DNA of 64,000 bases from JACVRW01 sp963819635 (lineage in GTDB: Bacteria > Actinomycetota > Thermoleophilia > Solirubrobacterales > Thermoleophilaceae): assembly GCA_963819635.1 (NCBI GenBank), contig CAWFWX010000005.1, forward strand, positions 558,001 through 622,000. The letters run 5' to 3'. A model generated the notes under the pieces. It made no database searches, was not told where the DNA came from, and was given only the letters and a program-made list of their open reading frames with translations. Below are positions 1 to 7,964 of this stretch, piece after piece. The translations under genes and the position numbers were made by a program. The first letter of the stretch is position 1. Each line of letters opens with the position of its first letter.

Positions 1-786
1 TACTTCGTCAACGCCGGCGGGCTCCGCTCGGATGAGCTCGACCGCATGCTTGGCCACCACGGCTTCACGGTCACGCCGCGCCGCGGCGAGCTGATCGTGT
101 TCGACAAGCTCGCCCGCCCGCTCGTGCGCCACATCGTCCTGGCGGTCCCGACGAAGATCACGAAGGGCGTCCTGATCGCGCCGACCGTCTTCGGCAACGT
201 GATGCTGGGGCCCACCGCGGAGGACGTGGAGCGCAAGGACGACACGGAGTCGACGCGGCAGGGCCTCGACTACCTGGTGGCCGAGGGCGCGCGGATCATG
301 CCCGAGCTGCTCCGGCACGAGGTCACGGCGGTCTACGCCGGGCTCCGCGCCGCGACCGAGCACGCGGACTACCAGCTGACCGTGCACGCACCGGAGGGCT
401 ATGCCTGCGTGGGCGGCATCCGCTCGACAGGGCTGTCCGCGTCCATGGCGATCGCGGAGCACGTGCGCGAGGAGCTCGGCGCGGCCGGCCTGCGGCTGGA
501 GCCGAAGCCCGGCGGTTCGCCGGAGTTCCGCATGCCGAACATCGGCGAGCGGGGAGAGCGGCCCTTCCAGCGCCTCGAGCTGATCGAGCGCGACGGTGAC
601 TACGGACGAATCGTCTGCTTCTGCGAGCGCGTCACGCGGGCCGAGCTTCGCGATGCGCTCTCCGGCCCGCTGCCCGCGGTCGACCTCGACGGCCTGAGGC
701 GCCGCACACGCGCCCACATGGGCAGGTGCCAGGGGTTCTTCTGCGGCGCCGAGCTGGCCGAGCTGCTCGATGGGGCTGCGCGATGA
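1..786 (+). CDS. GlpA-like FAD-dependent dehydrogenase, C-terminal part with BFD-like [2Fe-2S] domain (5' truncated)
   Basis: The reading frame is open from base 1, so the N-terminal FAD-binding Rossmann part lies outside the window. The visible 261 residues begin in the C-terminal half of a DAO-fold dehydrogenase, where the usual family phrase reads VNAGGLRSDEL. They end in a bacterioferritin-associated-ferredoxin-like domain with cysteines at visible residues 206, 208, 243 and 248 (CFC and GRCQGFFC), a likely [2Fe-2S] site. This layout is typical of GlpA-type anaerobic glycerol-3-phosphate dehydrogenases and related 2-hydroxyacid oxidases; the substrate cannot be fixed from this half. Its stop overlaps the next gene's ATG (ATGA), so the two flavoproteins are probably translationally coupled and may form a complex like GlpAB. 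Confidence 0.85.
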   Translation, partial: YFVNAGGLRSDELDRMLGHHGFTVTPRRGELIVFDKLARPLVRHIVLAVPTKITKGVLIAPTVFGNVMLGPTAEDVERKDDTESTRQGLDYLVAEGARIMPELLRHEVTAVYAGLRAATEHADYQLTVHAPEGYACVGGIRSTGLSASMAIAEHVREELGAAGLRLEPKPGGSPEFRMPNIGERGERPFQRLELIERDGDYGRIVCFCERVTRAELRDALSGPLPAVDLDGLRRRTRAHMGRCQGFFCGAELAELLDGAAR

Positions 787-2015
787 CGGTCGTCGTGGTG
801 GGCGGCGGTCCGGCCGGGCTTGCCGCGGCGCTCGAGTTGCGGCGGCGCGACACGCGCGACGTGCTCGTGCTCGAGCGAGAGACGAGCGCCGGCGGCATCC
901 CCCGGCACGCCCGGCATCAGGGCTTCGGCCTCCGCGACCTCCGGCGCCCGCTGTCGGGTCCCGCCTACGCGCGCCGCTATGCGCGGCTGGCCGCGGAGGC
1001 GGGCGCCGAGATCCGCAGCGAGACGATGGTCACGGGCTGGACGCCGGACGGGCCGCTCGAGTTCACCGGCCCGCGCGGGCGCGAGGTCCTCACGCCGGAT
1101 GCTCTGATCCTCGCGACCGGGTGCCGCGAGCGGCCGCGCTCGGCGCGGCTCGTGCCGGGCTCACGACCCGAGGGCGTCATGACCACCGGAACGCTCCAGC
1201 AGCTCGTGTACCTCAAGCAGCGGCAGGTCGGTGAGCGGGCGCTCGTCGTCGGCGCCGAGCACGTGAGCTTCTCCGCGCTTCTCACCCTCGCCCACGGTGG
1301 AGCGAGGCCGGTGGGGATGACCACCGAGCTGCCGCGCCACCAGTCGCTCAGGCTGTTCCGCGCCGGCGCTGCGCTGCGCTGGCGGACGCCCGTCTGGACG
1401 CGCACGGCGGTCACGGCCATACACGGCCGCCCCCGCGTCGAGGAGGTCGAGCTGACCGACCTCGACAGCGGGGCCACCCGCTCGCTCGCCTGCGACACGG
1501 TCGTCTTCACCGCCGACTGGATTCCGGACCACGAGCTCGCGGCGATGGGCGGGCTCGAGATGGACCCCGGGACGCGCGGGCCGAGGGTGGACGCCGCGCT
1601 TCACACCTCGAGGCCGGGTGTGTTCGCGGCGGGCAACCTCCTGCACGGCGCCGAGGCGGCCGACGTGGCTGCGCTGAGCGGCCGGCACGCCGCGGTGGGG
1701 GCGGCAGCGTTCGTCAGGGGCGGCAGCTGGCCGGAGGCCGGCGTCGCGATCGAGTGCGAGCCGCCGCTCGGGTGGATCGCCCCGAATGCGGCCACCCCGC
1801 GCGCGGGGGCGCCGGCGCGTGGTCGCTTTGCGCTCCGCCCGCTCGAGTTCGCGCGCCGGCCGCGAGTCGAGGTCGCGCAGGACGGGCGCGCCCTATGGGA
1901 GGGCCGCGTGCGGAGGCTCGTGCCCGGCCGCTCGGTGAGACTGCCACACGCGTGGACGGCGGCGGTGGACCCGGCGGGCGGGCCCGTGCGCGTGCGCCTG
2001 GTCGCACGCGGGTAA
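783..2015 (+). CDS. NAD(P)/FAD-dependent oxidoreductase, GlpB/HcnB-like partner
   Basis: The 410-residue product starts with a classical dinucleotide-binding motif (VVVGGGPAG, residues 4-12) and contains a second nucleotide-binding region and a late FAD motif near GVFAAGNLL. This is the pyridine nucleotide-disulfide oxidoreductase fold found in HcnB, the sarcosine oxidase alpha-type subunit and partners of GlpA. I chose the ATG at 783 because the Rossmann motif follows at once and the start overlaps the upstream stop. The C-terminal 90 residues are Arg-rich and variable. With the preceding gene it probably forms a two-subunit dehydrogenase that passes electrons from the oxidised substrate to the respiratory chain. 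The substrate is not identified. Confidence 0.82.
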   Translation: MTVVVVGGGPAGLAAALELRRRDTRDVLVLERETSAGGIPRHARHQGFGLRDLRRPLSGPAYARRYARLAAEAGAEIRSETMVTGWTPDGPLEFTGPRGREVLTPDALILATGCRERPRSARLVPGSRPEGVMTTGTLQQLVYLKQRQVGERALVVGAEHVSFSALLTLAHGGARPVGMTTELPRHQSLRLFRAGAALRWRTPVWTRTAVTAIHGRPRVEEVELTDLDSGATRSLACDTVVFTADWIPDHELAAMGGLEMDPGTRGPRVDAALHTSRPGVFAAGNLLHGAEAADVAALSGRHAAVGAAAFVRGGSWPEAGVAIECEPPLGWIAPNAATPRAGAPARGRFALRPLEFARRPRVEVAQDGRALWEGRVRRLVPGRSVRLPHAWTAAVDPAGGPVRVRLVARG

Positions 2016-2024
2016 GGGGGTCGA

Positions 2025-2351
2025 ATGGAGTACGAGGAGCAGGCCGATCGCATGGAGCAGGACGCCGAGCGGATGGAGGAGCACTCCGAGCAGCTCGGCG
2101 AGCGCATCGAGGGCATCGAGAGCGACTGGGAGCAGAAGGAACAGGACCCCTCGGTCCCAGGCGCCCAGCCCGACCCGGAGGAGGAGGCCACCGTGGAGAC
2201 GCCCGACCAGTCCGACCAGCTGCCCGAGGAGGGGCAGCCGGAGGCCACGCCGGACGACACGGCCGAGGAGCACGGCGACGACAGCCCCGGCGTGCCCGGC
2301 GAGGAGGAGACGAACACCGGCAACCCCGACAACGCGGGCGACGACTCCTAG
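2025..2351 (+). CDS. Small highly acidic hypothetical protein
   Basis: This 108-residue protein has an N-terminal half made almost entirely of Glu, Gln, Asp, Met and Arg in a helical, coiled-coil-like pattern (MEYEEQADRMEQDAERMEEH). It is followed by a disordered tail rich in Glu, Asp, Pro and Gly. There is no signal peptide and no catalytic motif. It starts 9 nt after the preceding stop on the same strand, with a purine-rich sequence ahead of the ATG. I recognise no function; the composition suggests a disordered or rod-like cytoplasmic protein. Strong acidic codon bias in one frame supports it being real. Confidence 0.6.
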   Translation: MEYEEQADRMEQDAERMEEHSEQLGERIEGIESDWEQKEQDPSVPGAQPDPEEEATVETPDQSDQLPEEGQPEATPDDTAEEHGDDSPGVPGEEETNTGNPDNAGDDS

Positions 2352-2381
2352 CTCGCGGGCGCACGCCCTACCCTCGGAGAT

Positions 2382-2954
2382 GTGGATGCGTTCCGAGGGC
2401 CGGTCAAGGCGGGGCTTGCGGCGCTGTTCGCCGTCGGGCTCCTGCTGCTGTTCGTCAATCCGCCCTCGCTGAACGGCGCCGAGGGCCTGCTCACGCTCGC
2501 CGGCGGCGCCATCGCGCTGATGCTCGTCGTGGCGTGGGCGACGGTGGCGCTCACCGGCAGCGACGCCATGCCCGAGTACGAGTTCGAGCGGCTCGTCCGC
2601 CGCAGCGAGGAGCTCGCCGCGAACCCCGATCTGCTCGCGCTGACCGACGATTTCGACCTGCTGGTGGCCGAGGCGATCGACCGCCTGCCTGAGAACTTCC
2701 AGCGCCTGCTCGACACGACCCCGGTCGTCGTGTCGCAGCTCGGCGCCGAGAACCGCGCCTACGGCCACTACTTCGGCGACACCGTCGCCCGCGACGACTA
2801 CCCGGACCGGATCGTCGTCTACCAGGACACCCTCGAGCGCGACTTCGGTCACGACCCGGAGCTCCTGCGCGCCCAGGTCGAGCGAACGCTGCGCCACGAG
2901 CTCGCGCACCATCTCGGCTGGCACGAGCGCGGCGTGCGCGACCTCGGGCTCTAG
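2382..2954 (+). CDS. Membrane-anchored minimal metallopeptidase (DUF1025/zincin-like)
   Basis: The 190-residue product starts at a GTG. Two hydrophobic segments (about residues 9-26 and 35-57) precede a soluble domain that ends in the zinc motif HELAHHLGWHE (from about residue 172). That is the HExxHxxGxxE-type signature of the small metallopeptidase family (DUF1025). Family members are usually soluble proteins of about 120 residues, so the N-terminal membrane hairpin is an addition that would tether the domain to the inner face of the membrane. The substrate is unknown. It lies between the acidic small protein and tRNA-Ser, with no clear operon partner. Confidence 0.8.
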   Translation: MDAFRGPVKAGLAALFAVGLLLLFVNPPSLNGAEGLLTLAGGAIALMLVVAWATVALTGSDAMPEYEFERLVRRSEELAANPDLLALTDDFDLLVAEAIDRLPENFQRLLDTTPVVVSQLGAENRAYGHYFGDTVARDDYPDRIVVYQDTLERDFGHDPELLRAQVERTLRHELAHHLGWHERGVRDLGL

Positions 2955-2970
2955 GTCGCCGCCGGCGAGA

Positions 2971-3059
2971 CGGAGAGGGTGGGATTCGAACCCACGAGGC
3001 AGTTTGACCCGCCCACACGATTTCCAGTCGTGCACCTTAAGCCGCTCGGTCACCTCTCC
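2971..3059 (-). tRNA. tRNA-Ser (anticodon GGA)
   Basis: Read on the minus strand, the 5' GGAGAGG (3059-3053) pairs with CCTCTCC (2978-2972), with discriminator G at 2971. The anticodon loop CTGGAAA presents GGA for serine TCC/TCT codons. There is a long variable arm, as expected for class II tRNA-Ser, and a canonical T loop GTTCGAATC. The length is 89 nt. No CCA is encoded. Confidence 0.96.
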
Positions 3060-3091
3060 AGGCGGGGGCCAAGCCTAGCCTTGGCGACGCG

Positions 3092-3295
3092 CTAGGCAGC
3101 GCTGCGCAGCTGCACGTGCGGCGTCCGGCGCGGGAAGGCCACGATGGTCGACACGCTCACCTCGGAGAAGGCGAGCGGCTGGAGCGTGCAGGCGCAGCCC
3201 TCGCAGACCATGTCGTCGAAGTCCTCGAGCTCGCCCCACGCCTCGAACTCCTCGGCGCAGGCCTCGTCGGTGCAGATGAGAATCGCGTACAGCAT
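3092..3295 (-). CDS. Small Cys-rich (zinc-ribbon-like) hypothetical protein
   Basis: This 67-residue protein starts MLYAILICTDEACAEEF and carries two cysteine clusters, C8/C13 and C31/C34/C36 (CEGCAC). The arrangement suggests a zinc ribbon or similar small metal-binding fold. The start at 3295 is the ATG directly before the conserved-looking segment; sequence upstream in that frame is low-complexity antisense. It is on the minus strand downstream of the methyltransferase gene, with about 50 nt between them. No function is recognised. Confidence 0.6.
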   Translation of the reverse strand: MLYAILICTDEACAEEFEAWGELEDFDDMVCEGCACTLQPLAFSEVSVSTIVAFPRRTPHVQLRSAA

Positions 3296-3345
3296 GAGCG
3301 GCCCATGCTGGGAGCGCCCCCGGACGGAACGCCGCAGCGCTGCAA

Positions 3346-3957
3346 TCAGGCTTGCAGCCGCGTGTAGTGCCAGAGCAGGCCGCCGAGCTTGCGCTCCACG
3401 CCCAGTCCCGCCTCGCCGGCGCTCCGGGCGAGCGCGGCGTGGGTGACCATGTGCGGGTCGCCGAACAGCTCGCCCACGACCACGCGCCCGCCCGGACGCA
3501 CGACCCGGCGCAGCTCCCTGAGCGCCGCGGCCTGGTCCGGGATCTCCCCGAGGACGGTGACGAGGTAGGCGCCGTCGAAGCTGTCGTCCTCGAAGGGCAG
3601 CTCGCGTGCGTCCGCGAGGGTCGGCGCGACGTTTTCGATCCCCCGCTCGCGCGCTCGCCGCATCGTGTGGTCGAGCATCTCCTGCTGAACGTCGACCACG
3701 TCGAGCGATCCGCCGGGGGAGAGCCAGCCGGCCACCGGCAGCGTGTAGTAGCCGGTGCCGGGGCCGAGCTCGAGCAGGCGCTCGCCCGGGCGCGGCTCGA
3801 GAATCTCGCGCAGCCGCGCGCGCGTGATGAACGGGTGCGGCGCCTCCACCCAGAAGCGCTGCGAGTAGGGGCAGGCCGAGGGGTGGGTCCGCCACCAGGC
3901 GGCGGCGCCGAGCACGGCGCCGCCGGCGAGCAGCGCGAGCCCGCGGCCGCGGCCCAT
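3346..3957 (-). CDS. Class I SAM-dependent methyltransferase
   Basis: The 203-residue product has a short hydrophobic N-terminus (residues 6-21), then a methyltransferase domain with motif I LELGPGTGY (residues 62-70). The acidic residue after beta-2 is seen in VVDVQQ, and motif IV-like ADARELPFEDDSFD follows. The fold is the Methyltransf_11/UbiE type. The N-terminal hydrophobic segment may associate it with the membrane, so a lipid or quinone substrate is possible, but the acceptor cannot be deduced. Its start codon directly abuts the stop of the next gene upstream (3958-4209), indicating a two-gene transcription unit. Confidence 0.85.
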   Translation of the reverse strand: MGRGRGLALLAGGAVLGAAAWWRTHPSACPYSQRFWVEAPHPFITRARLREILEPRPGERLLELGPGTGYYTLPVAGWLSPGGSLDVVDVQQEMLDHTMRRARERGIENVAPTLADARELPFEDDSFDGAYLVTVLGEIPDQAAALRELRRVVRPGGRVVVGELFGDPHMVTHAALARSAGEAGLGVERKLGGLLWHYTRLQA

Positions 3958-4209
3958 CTACGTCCCGTCGGGTGCCGGGACGATCAGCCGGATGTGGCGG
4001 CGCGCCAGCATCAGGACCGGCGCGTCCCAATCACGTCCTGAGCCGTCGATAGCCACGAGCTGGGCGTCGATGATGGTGAAGAACTCCTGGTCGCGCCGGT
4101 TCACGTGGTCCGAGACCCTGCTCCGGTAGCCCTCGCGCGGGAGGGTGAGCATCCCCTCCACGCGATAGCGGTCCGTCTCGACAACGACCTTCTCTTGGCG
4201 GTTCTCCAC
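3958..4209 (-). CDS. Small conserved protein, DUF6812-like
   Basis: This 83-residue protein has the pattern ETDRYRVEGMLTLPREGYRSRVSDHVN near the N-terminus. A beta-rich remainder (FFTIIDAQLVAIDGSG, then VLMLARRHIRLIVPA) follows. This resembles the small DUF6812 family, an OB/SH3-like beta-barrel protein of unknown function found in actinobacteria. The stop codon touches the methyltransferase start. It is divergent from the FadR-type regulator, with only about 33 nt between the start codons, so the two promoters must overlap. Confidence 0.6.
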   Translation of the reverse strand: MENRQEKVVVETDRYRVEGMLTLPREGYRSRVSDHVNRRDQEFFTIIDAQLVAIDGSGRDWDAPVLMLARRHIRLIVPAPDGT

Positions 4210-4242
4210 GGCGGCGCAATCTAGCGGCTACGGTCCCCCGTG

Positions 4243-4992
4243 ATGACCCAGGCGGGCATGGACGCACGCACCCCGGCGCTCGATGCGGTATTCGAGCCGG
4301 TTCACCCGCCAACCACATTCGAGGAGACGGTCGAGCGGCTGGGCACCGCGATCCGGCTGGGCCTGCTTGCACCCAAGACGAGGCTTCCCCCTGAGCGCGA
4401 CCTGGCCGACGAGCTCCACATCTCGCGCTCCACACTCCGCCAAGCGCTCACGACGCTGGTGCAGAGCGGCCATCTCGTCTCGCGCCGCGGCCGCTCGGGA
4501 GGCACCTTCGTGGCGGATGAGCCGCCCCTTACGCAGGAGGCAAGTCCGCTCGAGTCCGGACAGGCGCGTGCCGTGCTCGACTACCGGATCGCGGTCGAGA
4601 CCGGCGTCGTGGTGCTGGCCGCCGAGCGCGCGACGGTGGACGATCTGGCCCGGCTCGACGACTTCACCGAGAAGATGGCGGCCACCGAGGGGACGCGCTT
4701 TCAGGCCTACCGGCGCGCGGACGTGCGCTTCCACATCGGGATGGCGGAGGCGGGCCACTCTCCACGGCTCGTCGCGGCGATGACCGAGGTCCAGGGCCAG
4801 ATGACTGACCTGATCGAGCGGATCCCCCACCCGGACGTGGTGCTCACGCGCGCGAACGCGCAGCACAGGCGGCTCGTCGCGCTTCTCCGCCGCCACGACG
4901 TGGGCGGCGCCGTTCAGCTGATGCGCGAGCACTGCGCCGGCACCGAGCACATCCTCGCCGGCCTCATGCCCGAGGCCGGGGCCCGGCCCTAG
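4243..4992 (+). CDS. GntR-family transcriptional regulator, FadR/FCD subfamily
   Basis: The 249-residue product has an N-terminal winged helix-turn-helix (about residues 28-90, with PPERDLADELHISRSTLRQA as recognition region). A C-terminal all-helical FCD domain follows, with likely metal-binding histidines in DVRFHIGM and in NAQHRR. FCD regulators respond to small organic acids and usually repress nearby catabolic operons. Start choice: GTG 4240 and ATG 4243 are adjacent and I took the ATG. The target is not evident. The nearest catabolic genes in the window are the amine/one-carbon genes from about 8 kb on, several kb away, so that link is inference only. Confidence 0.88.
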   Translation: MTQAGMDARTPALDAVFEPVHPPTTFEETVERLGTAIRLGLLAPKTRLPPERDLADELHISRSTLRQALTTLVQSGHLVSRRGRSGGTFVADEPPLTQEASPLESGQARAVLDYRIAVETGVVVLAAERATVDDLARLDDFTEKMAATEGTRFQAYRRADVRFHIGMAEAGHSPRLVAAMTEVQGQMTDLIERIPHPDVVLTRANAQHRRLVALLRRHDVGGAVQLMREHCAGTEHILAGLMPEAGARP

Positions 4993-4998
4993 CGGGCG

Positions 4999-6772
4999 TC
5001 AGCCCTGCTGTGTCAGCTCTCGAGCGAGCGCCGTCTCGGCGCGCCGCACGGCGGCAAGCGCCTTCTCCCAGGCCTGCTTCCCGCCGTCGCCGGCCGACTG
5101 AGCGAGCGCGCCGTAGGCGTCGGCCGCGCGCCGCGCGGCCGACGCGAGGGCGGCCGTGCCGGTCAGCTGCCCGAGCCGGCCGGCGGCGCGTGAGTTCGCG
5201 CGCTGGAGCGCGAGCGCCGCGGCGCGCTGGGCGCCCGGGGTGCGGGCGCGCGCGAGCGCCGCGCGTCCGGCCACGCGCTCGCGGCGAAGCTGGTCCACGG
5301 CGGCGCGCATACCCGGGCGCTTGGCGACGCCGGCCAGCGGCAGGGCACGCGCCTCGTCCAGGCTGAGGGTGGAGATCGAGCGCTCGCAGGCGGACAGGGT
5401 CGCCCGCGGGCTCTGGGGCGTCGCCTCGCACGAGATCAGGAGCGGGCCGCCGCTCGTCGGGAGCACGTAGCGGACCACCCGCGGCGCGTCGCTCGTGTCG
5501 CGCCACATGTCCAGCTCGCCCAGGCGCACCGGGTCGGAGCCCGTGCGCGGCGCGGAGCCGTTCTCGCCGGCCCGGATCGTGAGCCCGGACAACCAGTCGT
5601 TGTTCGGATACGCGGTGAGCAATTCGCGGCCGCGCGGGTCGCCGAGGCTCCAGCCGGCGGGCAGCGTGAGGCGCAGGCCCGCGCCCGCGACCTCCGCGCC
5701 GGACGCTCGCGCCGGCGAGTCCGGCTGGCCGGCCTGAAAGCCGATCACCGCGCCCACGGCGACCACGGCGGCCGCCAGGCCGATCCGCAGGCGGCGAACC
5801 GCCGGGGAGAGCGGCGGACGCCACTCGTAGTCCTCGAGCGCGGGCTCGAAGAGCAGCTCGGGCAGCGGTTCGCGCGGCGGCGTCGGGAGCGGCTCGCGCA
5901 GCGGCTCGGGTTCGAAGGATGCCTCGGGCTCGAGCGTCGGGATCCGGCTCGGATTCGGGCTCGGACTCGGGCTCGGGATCCGAATCCGGAGCGTCGGACG
6001 GCTGCAGGGCGAGCGCCCGCCCGGCGCTTTCACAGAACTCGGCGGCACTTCGGTAGCGCTCGAGCGTGTCGCGCGCGGTCGCCCTGGCCAGGACGAGGTC
6101 GATCTCCTCTGGCAGATCGGCGCGCCAGCGCGTGATCGGATCGTGGCGCGGCGGGCCGCCGGAGAGCAGGGCGTACAGCAGGGCGCCGCAGACGTACACG
6201 CCCGACCGCGCTCCGGCGACTCCCCCGGCGATCACCTCGGGCGGCGTGAACGGGCGGCCCGGATCGTCGTCCGCGGGCGGGCTGCCGATCGCCTCGCGCG
6301 CCGCGCCCAAGTCGCCCAGGAGCGGGCCGAGCCGGGCATCCATGAAGATCGATGACGGCAGCAGCTCGTAGGGGACGATCCCGAACGCCGCCGCGTCGTC
6401 CAGGGTGTTGGCGACGTCGGAGACCAGATCGAGCGCGAGCCGCGCGGGCCAGCGCCGCCAGCCATCCGCCACCAGCGGACGCGCGCGCCCGGTCTCGTAC
6501 GCCACCCAGTGGTAGCCGTCGTGGCAGCCGGTGGCGACAACCGGCAGGAGGCGGTCGACGCGGGCGTTCGCCCGGCGCTCCGCGACCGCCGTGAAGACCG
6601 CGTCCCAATCACCCTCGCCGACCGGCATCGCGGCCGCGACGGCGAACTGGCGGCCCTCCACGCTGACGATCGTGTTGTGGAGGACGCCGGGCGCCCCGCG
6701 GCGCGGCAGGGCGCGCGCGATCGCAGCCTGCTGGAAGGGCGTGAGAGCCGAGCTGAGTGGCCGCGCGCTCAC
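4999..6772 (-). CDS. Membrane pseudokinase with extracytoplasmic helical domain (frameshifted)
   Basis: The N-terminal 278 residues (6772-5939) form a Ser/Thr-kinase-like domain. The catalytic pattern is degenerate: there is no clear ATP-binding lysine, and the HRD loop reads YELLPSSIFMDARLG, so the catalytic Asp is missing. GDLGAAR remains at the DFG position and the APE-like PPEVI is present. At 5938 one extra base separates this frame from the continuation (5937-4999). That part gives a Glu/Pro-rich linker, a membrane segment (IGLAAAVVAVGAVIGFQAG) and an Ala/Arg-rich helical extracytoplasmic region. Both halves have good codon use and the acidic/Pro linker is continuous across the shift, so I read one gene of about 590 residues. 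It starts with a GTG 2 nt after the upstream stop and belongs to the operon with the next two genes. It is probably a pseudokinase adaptor or sensor. Confidence 0.65.
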
Positions 6773-6774
6773 GG

Positions 6775-7170
6775 TCAGCCCGAGCTGTGGAAGTCGACGG
6801 GCGGCTCGGCGGGCGCGGGAGCGGGCGCAGGCGCGGGTGCCGGAGCCGGGGCGGGAGTGGGCGCGGGGGCTGGAGCCGGTGCTGGAGCCGGGGCCGGCGC
6901 GGGTGCTGGTGCGGGCGCCGCGGCGGCCGGCGCGGGTGCCGGCGCGGCCGGCTTCTTGCGGCGGGCGAGTGTGGGCAGCTTCGCCGCGCTGCCGAGCGAG
7001 ACCGGCTTGGCGGCGGCCGTGGCGGACTTCGCCAGGTCGAGCGGAACGGCCGGCATCCCGAACGCCGGTGGCGGGCCGGGCTCGTCGCCCGTGAGCCGAC
7101 CGGTGGCGAATGCGATCCCGAAGGCGGCTGCCCCCGCGGCCAGCGCGACGGCGATTATCCGCGTGGGCAT
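6775..7170 (-). CDS. Signal-anchored Ala-Pro-repeat protein
   Basis: This 131-residue protein has an N-terminal signal anchor (MPTRIIAVALAAGAAAFGIAF). A short variable region ends in a basic LARRKK stretch, followed by a long run of Ala-Pro dipeptides and a short tail PPVDFHSSG. Extended (AP)n segments form stiff rods, as in TonB-like and cell-wall-spanning proteins. That suggests a spacer reaching through the envelope, but no functional head domain is visible. It overlaps the upstream PKD gene by 16 nt and is followed at once by the pseudokinase gene, so all three are likely co-transcribed. Confidence 0.55.
   Translation of the reverse strand: MPTRIIAVALAAGAAAFGIAFATGRLTGDEPGPPPAFGMPAVPLDLAKSATAAAKPVSLGSAAKLPTLARRKKPAAPAPAPAAAAPAPAPAPAPAPAPAPAPAPTPAPAPAPAPAPAPAPAEPPVDFHSSG
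6808..6950. repeat. Low-complexity Ala-Pro coding repeat
   Basis: A degenerate GC-rich repeat of about 140 bp is built from 6-nt Ala-Pro units (variants of GCGCCC, GCTCCG, GCCCCG). The unit length is a multiple of three, so expansion or contraction would keep the frame. Boundaries are approximate. Confidence 0.6.
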
Positions 7171-7880
7171 CTCGAGCCCTTGGACTGGCCCGGGCGCAGG
7201 CACAGGTCGTTGCGCGTCGGGGCGGCGTGCTTGCGGATGTGGAACTCGGTGTACTTCCCAATGGAGCTGCCCTTGGACACGCGGATCGTGATGACCGCTC
7301 CGGCGCGGTAGGAGCGCTCGAAGCGGCGCAGCCGCAGCCGCCTGTGGCCGACATACGAGGATGCGCGCCGGGCGGGGCAGCCTCGGCCGCGGCAGGTCAC
7401 GGTCACGAGCGAGCAGATCGGGGCGCGGAGGCTGAGCACCGTGACGCGCGCGCCGTTCGGGGTGAGTCGTCCCCCGAGGGTCACCACGGGGAAGGGGCTC
7501 AGGAGCCGCGCGGCCGGGCCGCGCGGAATCACGTACACCGTGTCGACCATGACCGTGCGCCGCTCTACGTCGCTCACGCCGCGCCGGCCCGTGACCTGAA
7601 GGCCCACCGAGTACTGCCCGGCGGAGGGGAACATCATCTGCGCCTGCGGGCCCTCGGCGTCGTCGTATTCGCCGTCCCCGTCGAGATCCCAGCTCTGCCT
7701 GACCAGGTGGCCGTTCGGCTGGCAGGACGACGACACGAACTGCACGCTGTCCCCCGCACGCGGGTCCTCGGGAGCGAAGCTGAAGCTCGCGCCGGGCTTT
7801 TCCGCCTGCGCGAAGGCCACGGCAGGCCAGACGAGGACCGCCGCCAGGGCCGTGAGCAAGCTGCGTGAGTTCGTTGTCAT
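7155..7880 (-). CDS. Secreted PKD-domain protein
   Basis: The 241-residue product starts with a signal peptide (MTTNSRSLLTALAAVLVWPAVAFA). A PKD/beta-sandwich domain follows, with the typical WDLDGDGEYDD core and a later FPSAGQYSVGLQV. A second beta-rich region with two cysteines follows (TVTCRGRGC). PKD domains mediate protein or carbohydrate contacts at the cell surface. I start at the ATG at 7880 because the signal peptide begins there. It is the first gene of a minus-strand operon with the Ala-Pro anchor protein and the pseudokinase, which suggests a surface-sensing or envelope-structure role (inference). Confidence 0.75.
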   Translation of the reverse strand: MTTNSRSLLTALAAVLVWPAVAFAQAEKPGASFSFAPEDPRAGDSVQFVSSSCQPNGHLVRQSWDLDGDGEYDDAEGPQAQMMFPSAGQYSVGLQVTGRRGVSDVERRTVMVDTVYVIPRGPAARLLSPFPVVTLGGRLTPNGARVTVLSLRAPICSLVTVTCRGRGCPARRASSYVGHRRLRLRRFERSYRAGAVITIRVSKGSSIGKYTEFHIRKHAAPTRNDLCLRPGQSKGSRCPRG

Positions 7881-7964
7881 CCGATCGATGTCCGGATTCC
7901 GTTCCGCCCCAAGAACGCACGGCGCCCGCCGTGACTCACGCGCCGGCGCGTCCGGCAAGGGGGC

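Noticed and set aside
6808..6950. Minisatellite-type non-coding repeat
   Set aside because: It is a degenerate coding run for Ala-Pro in frame with a signal-anchored protein, not an exact tandem repeat.
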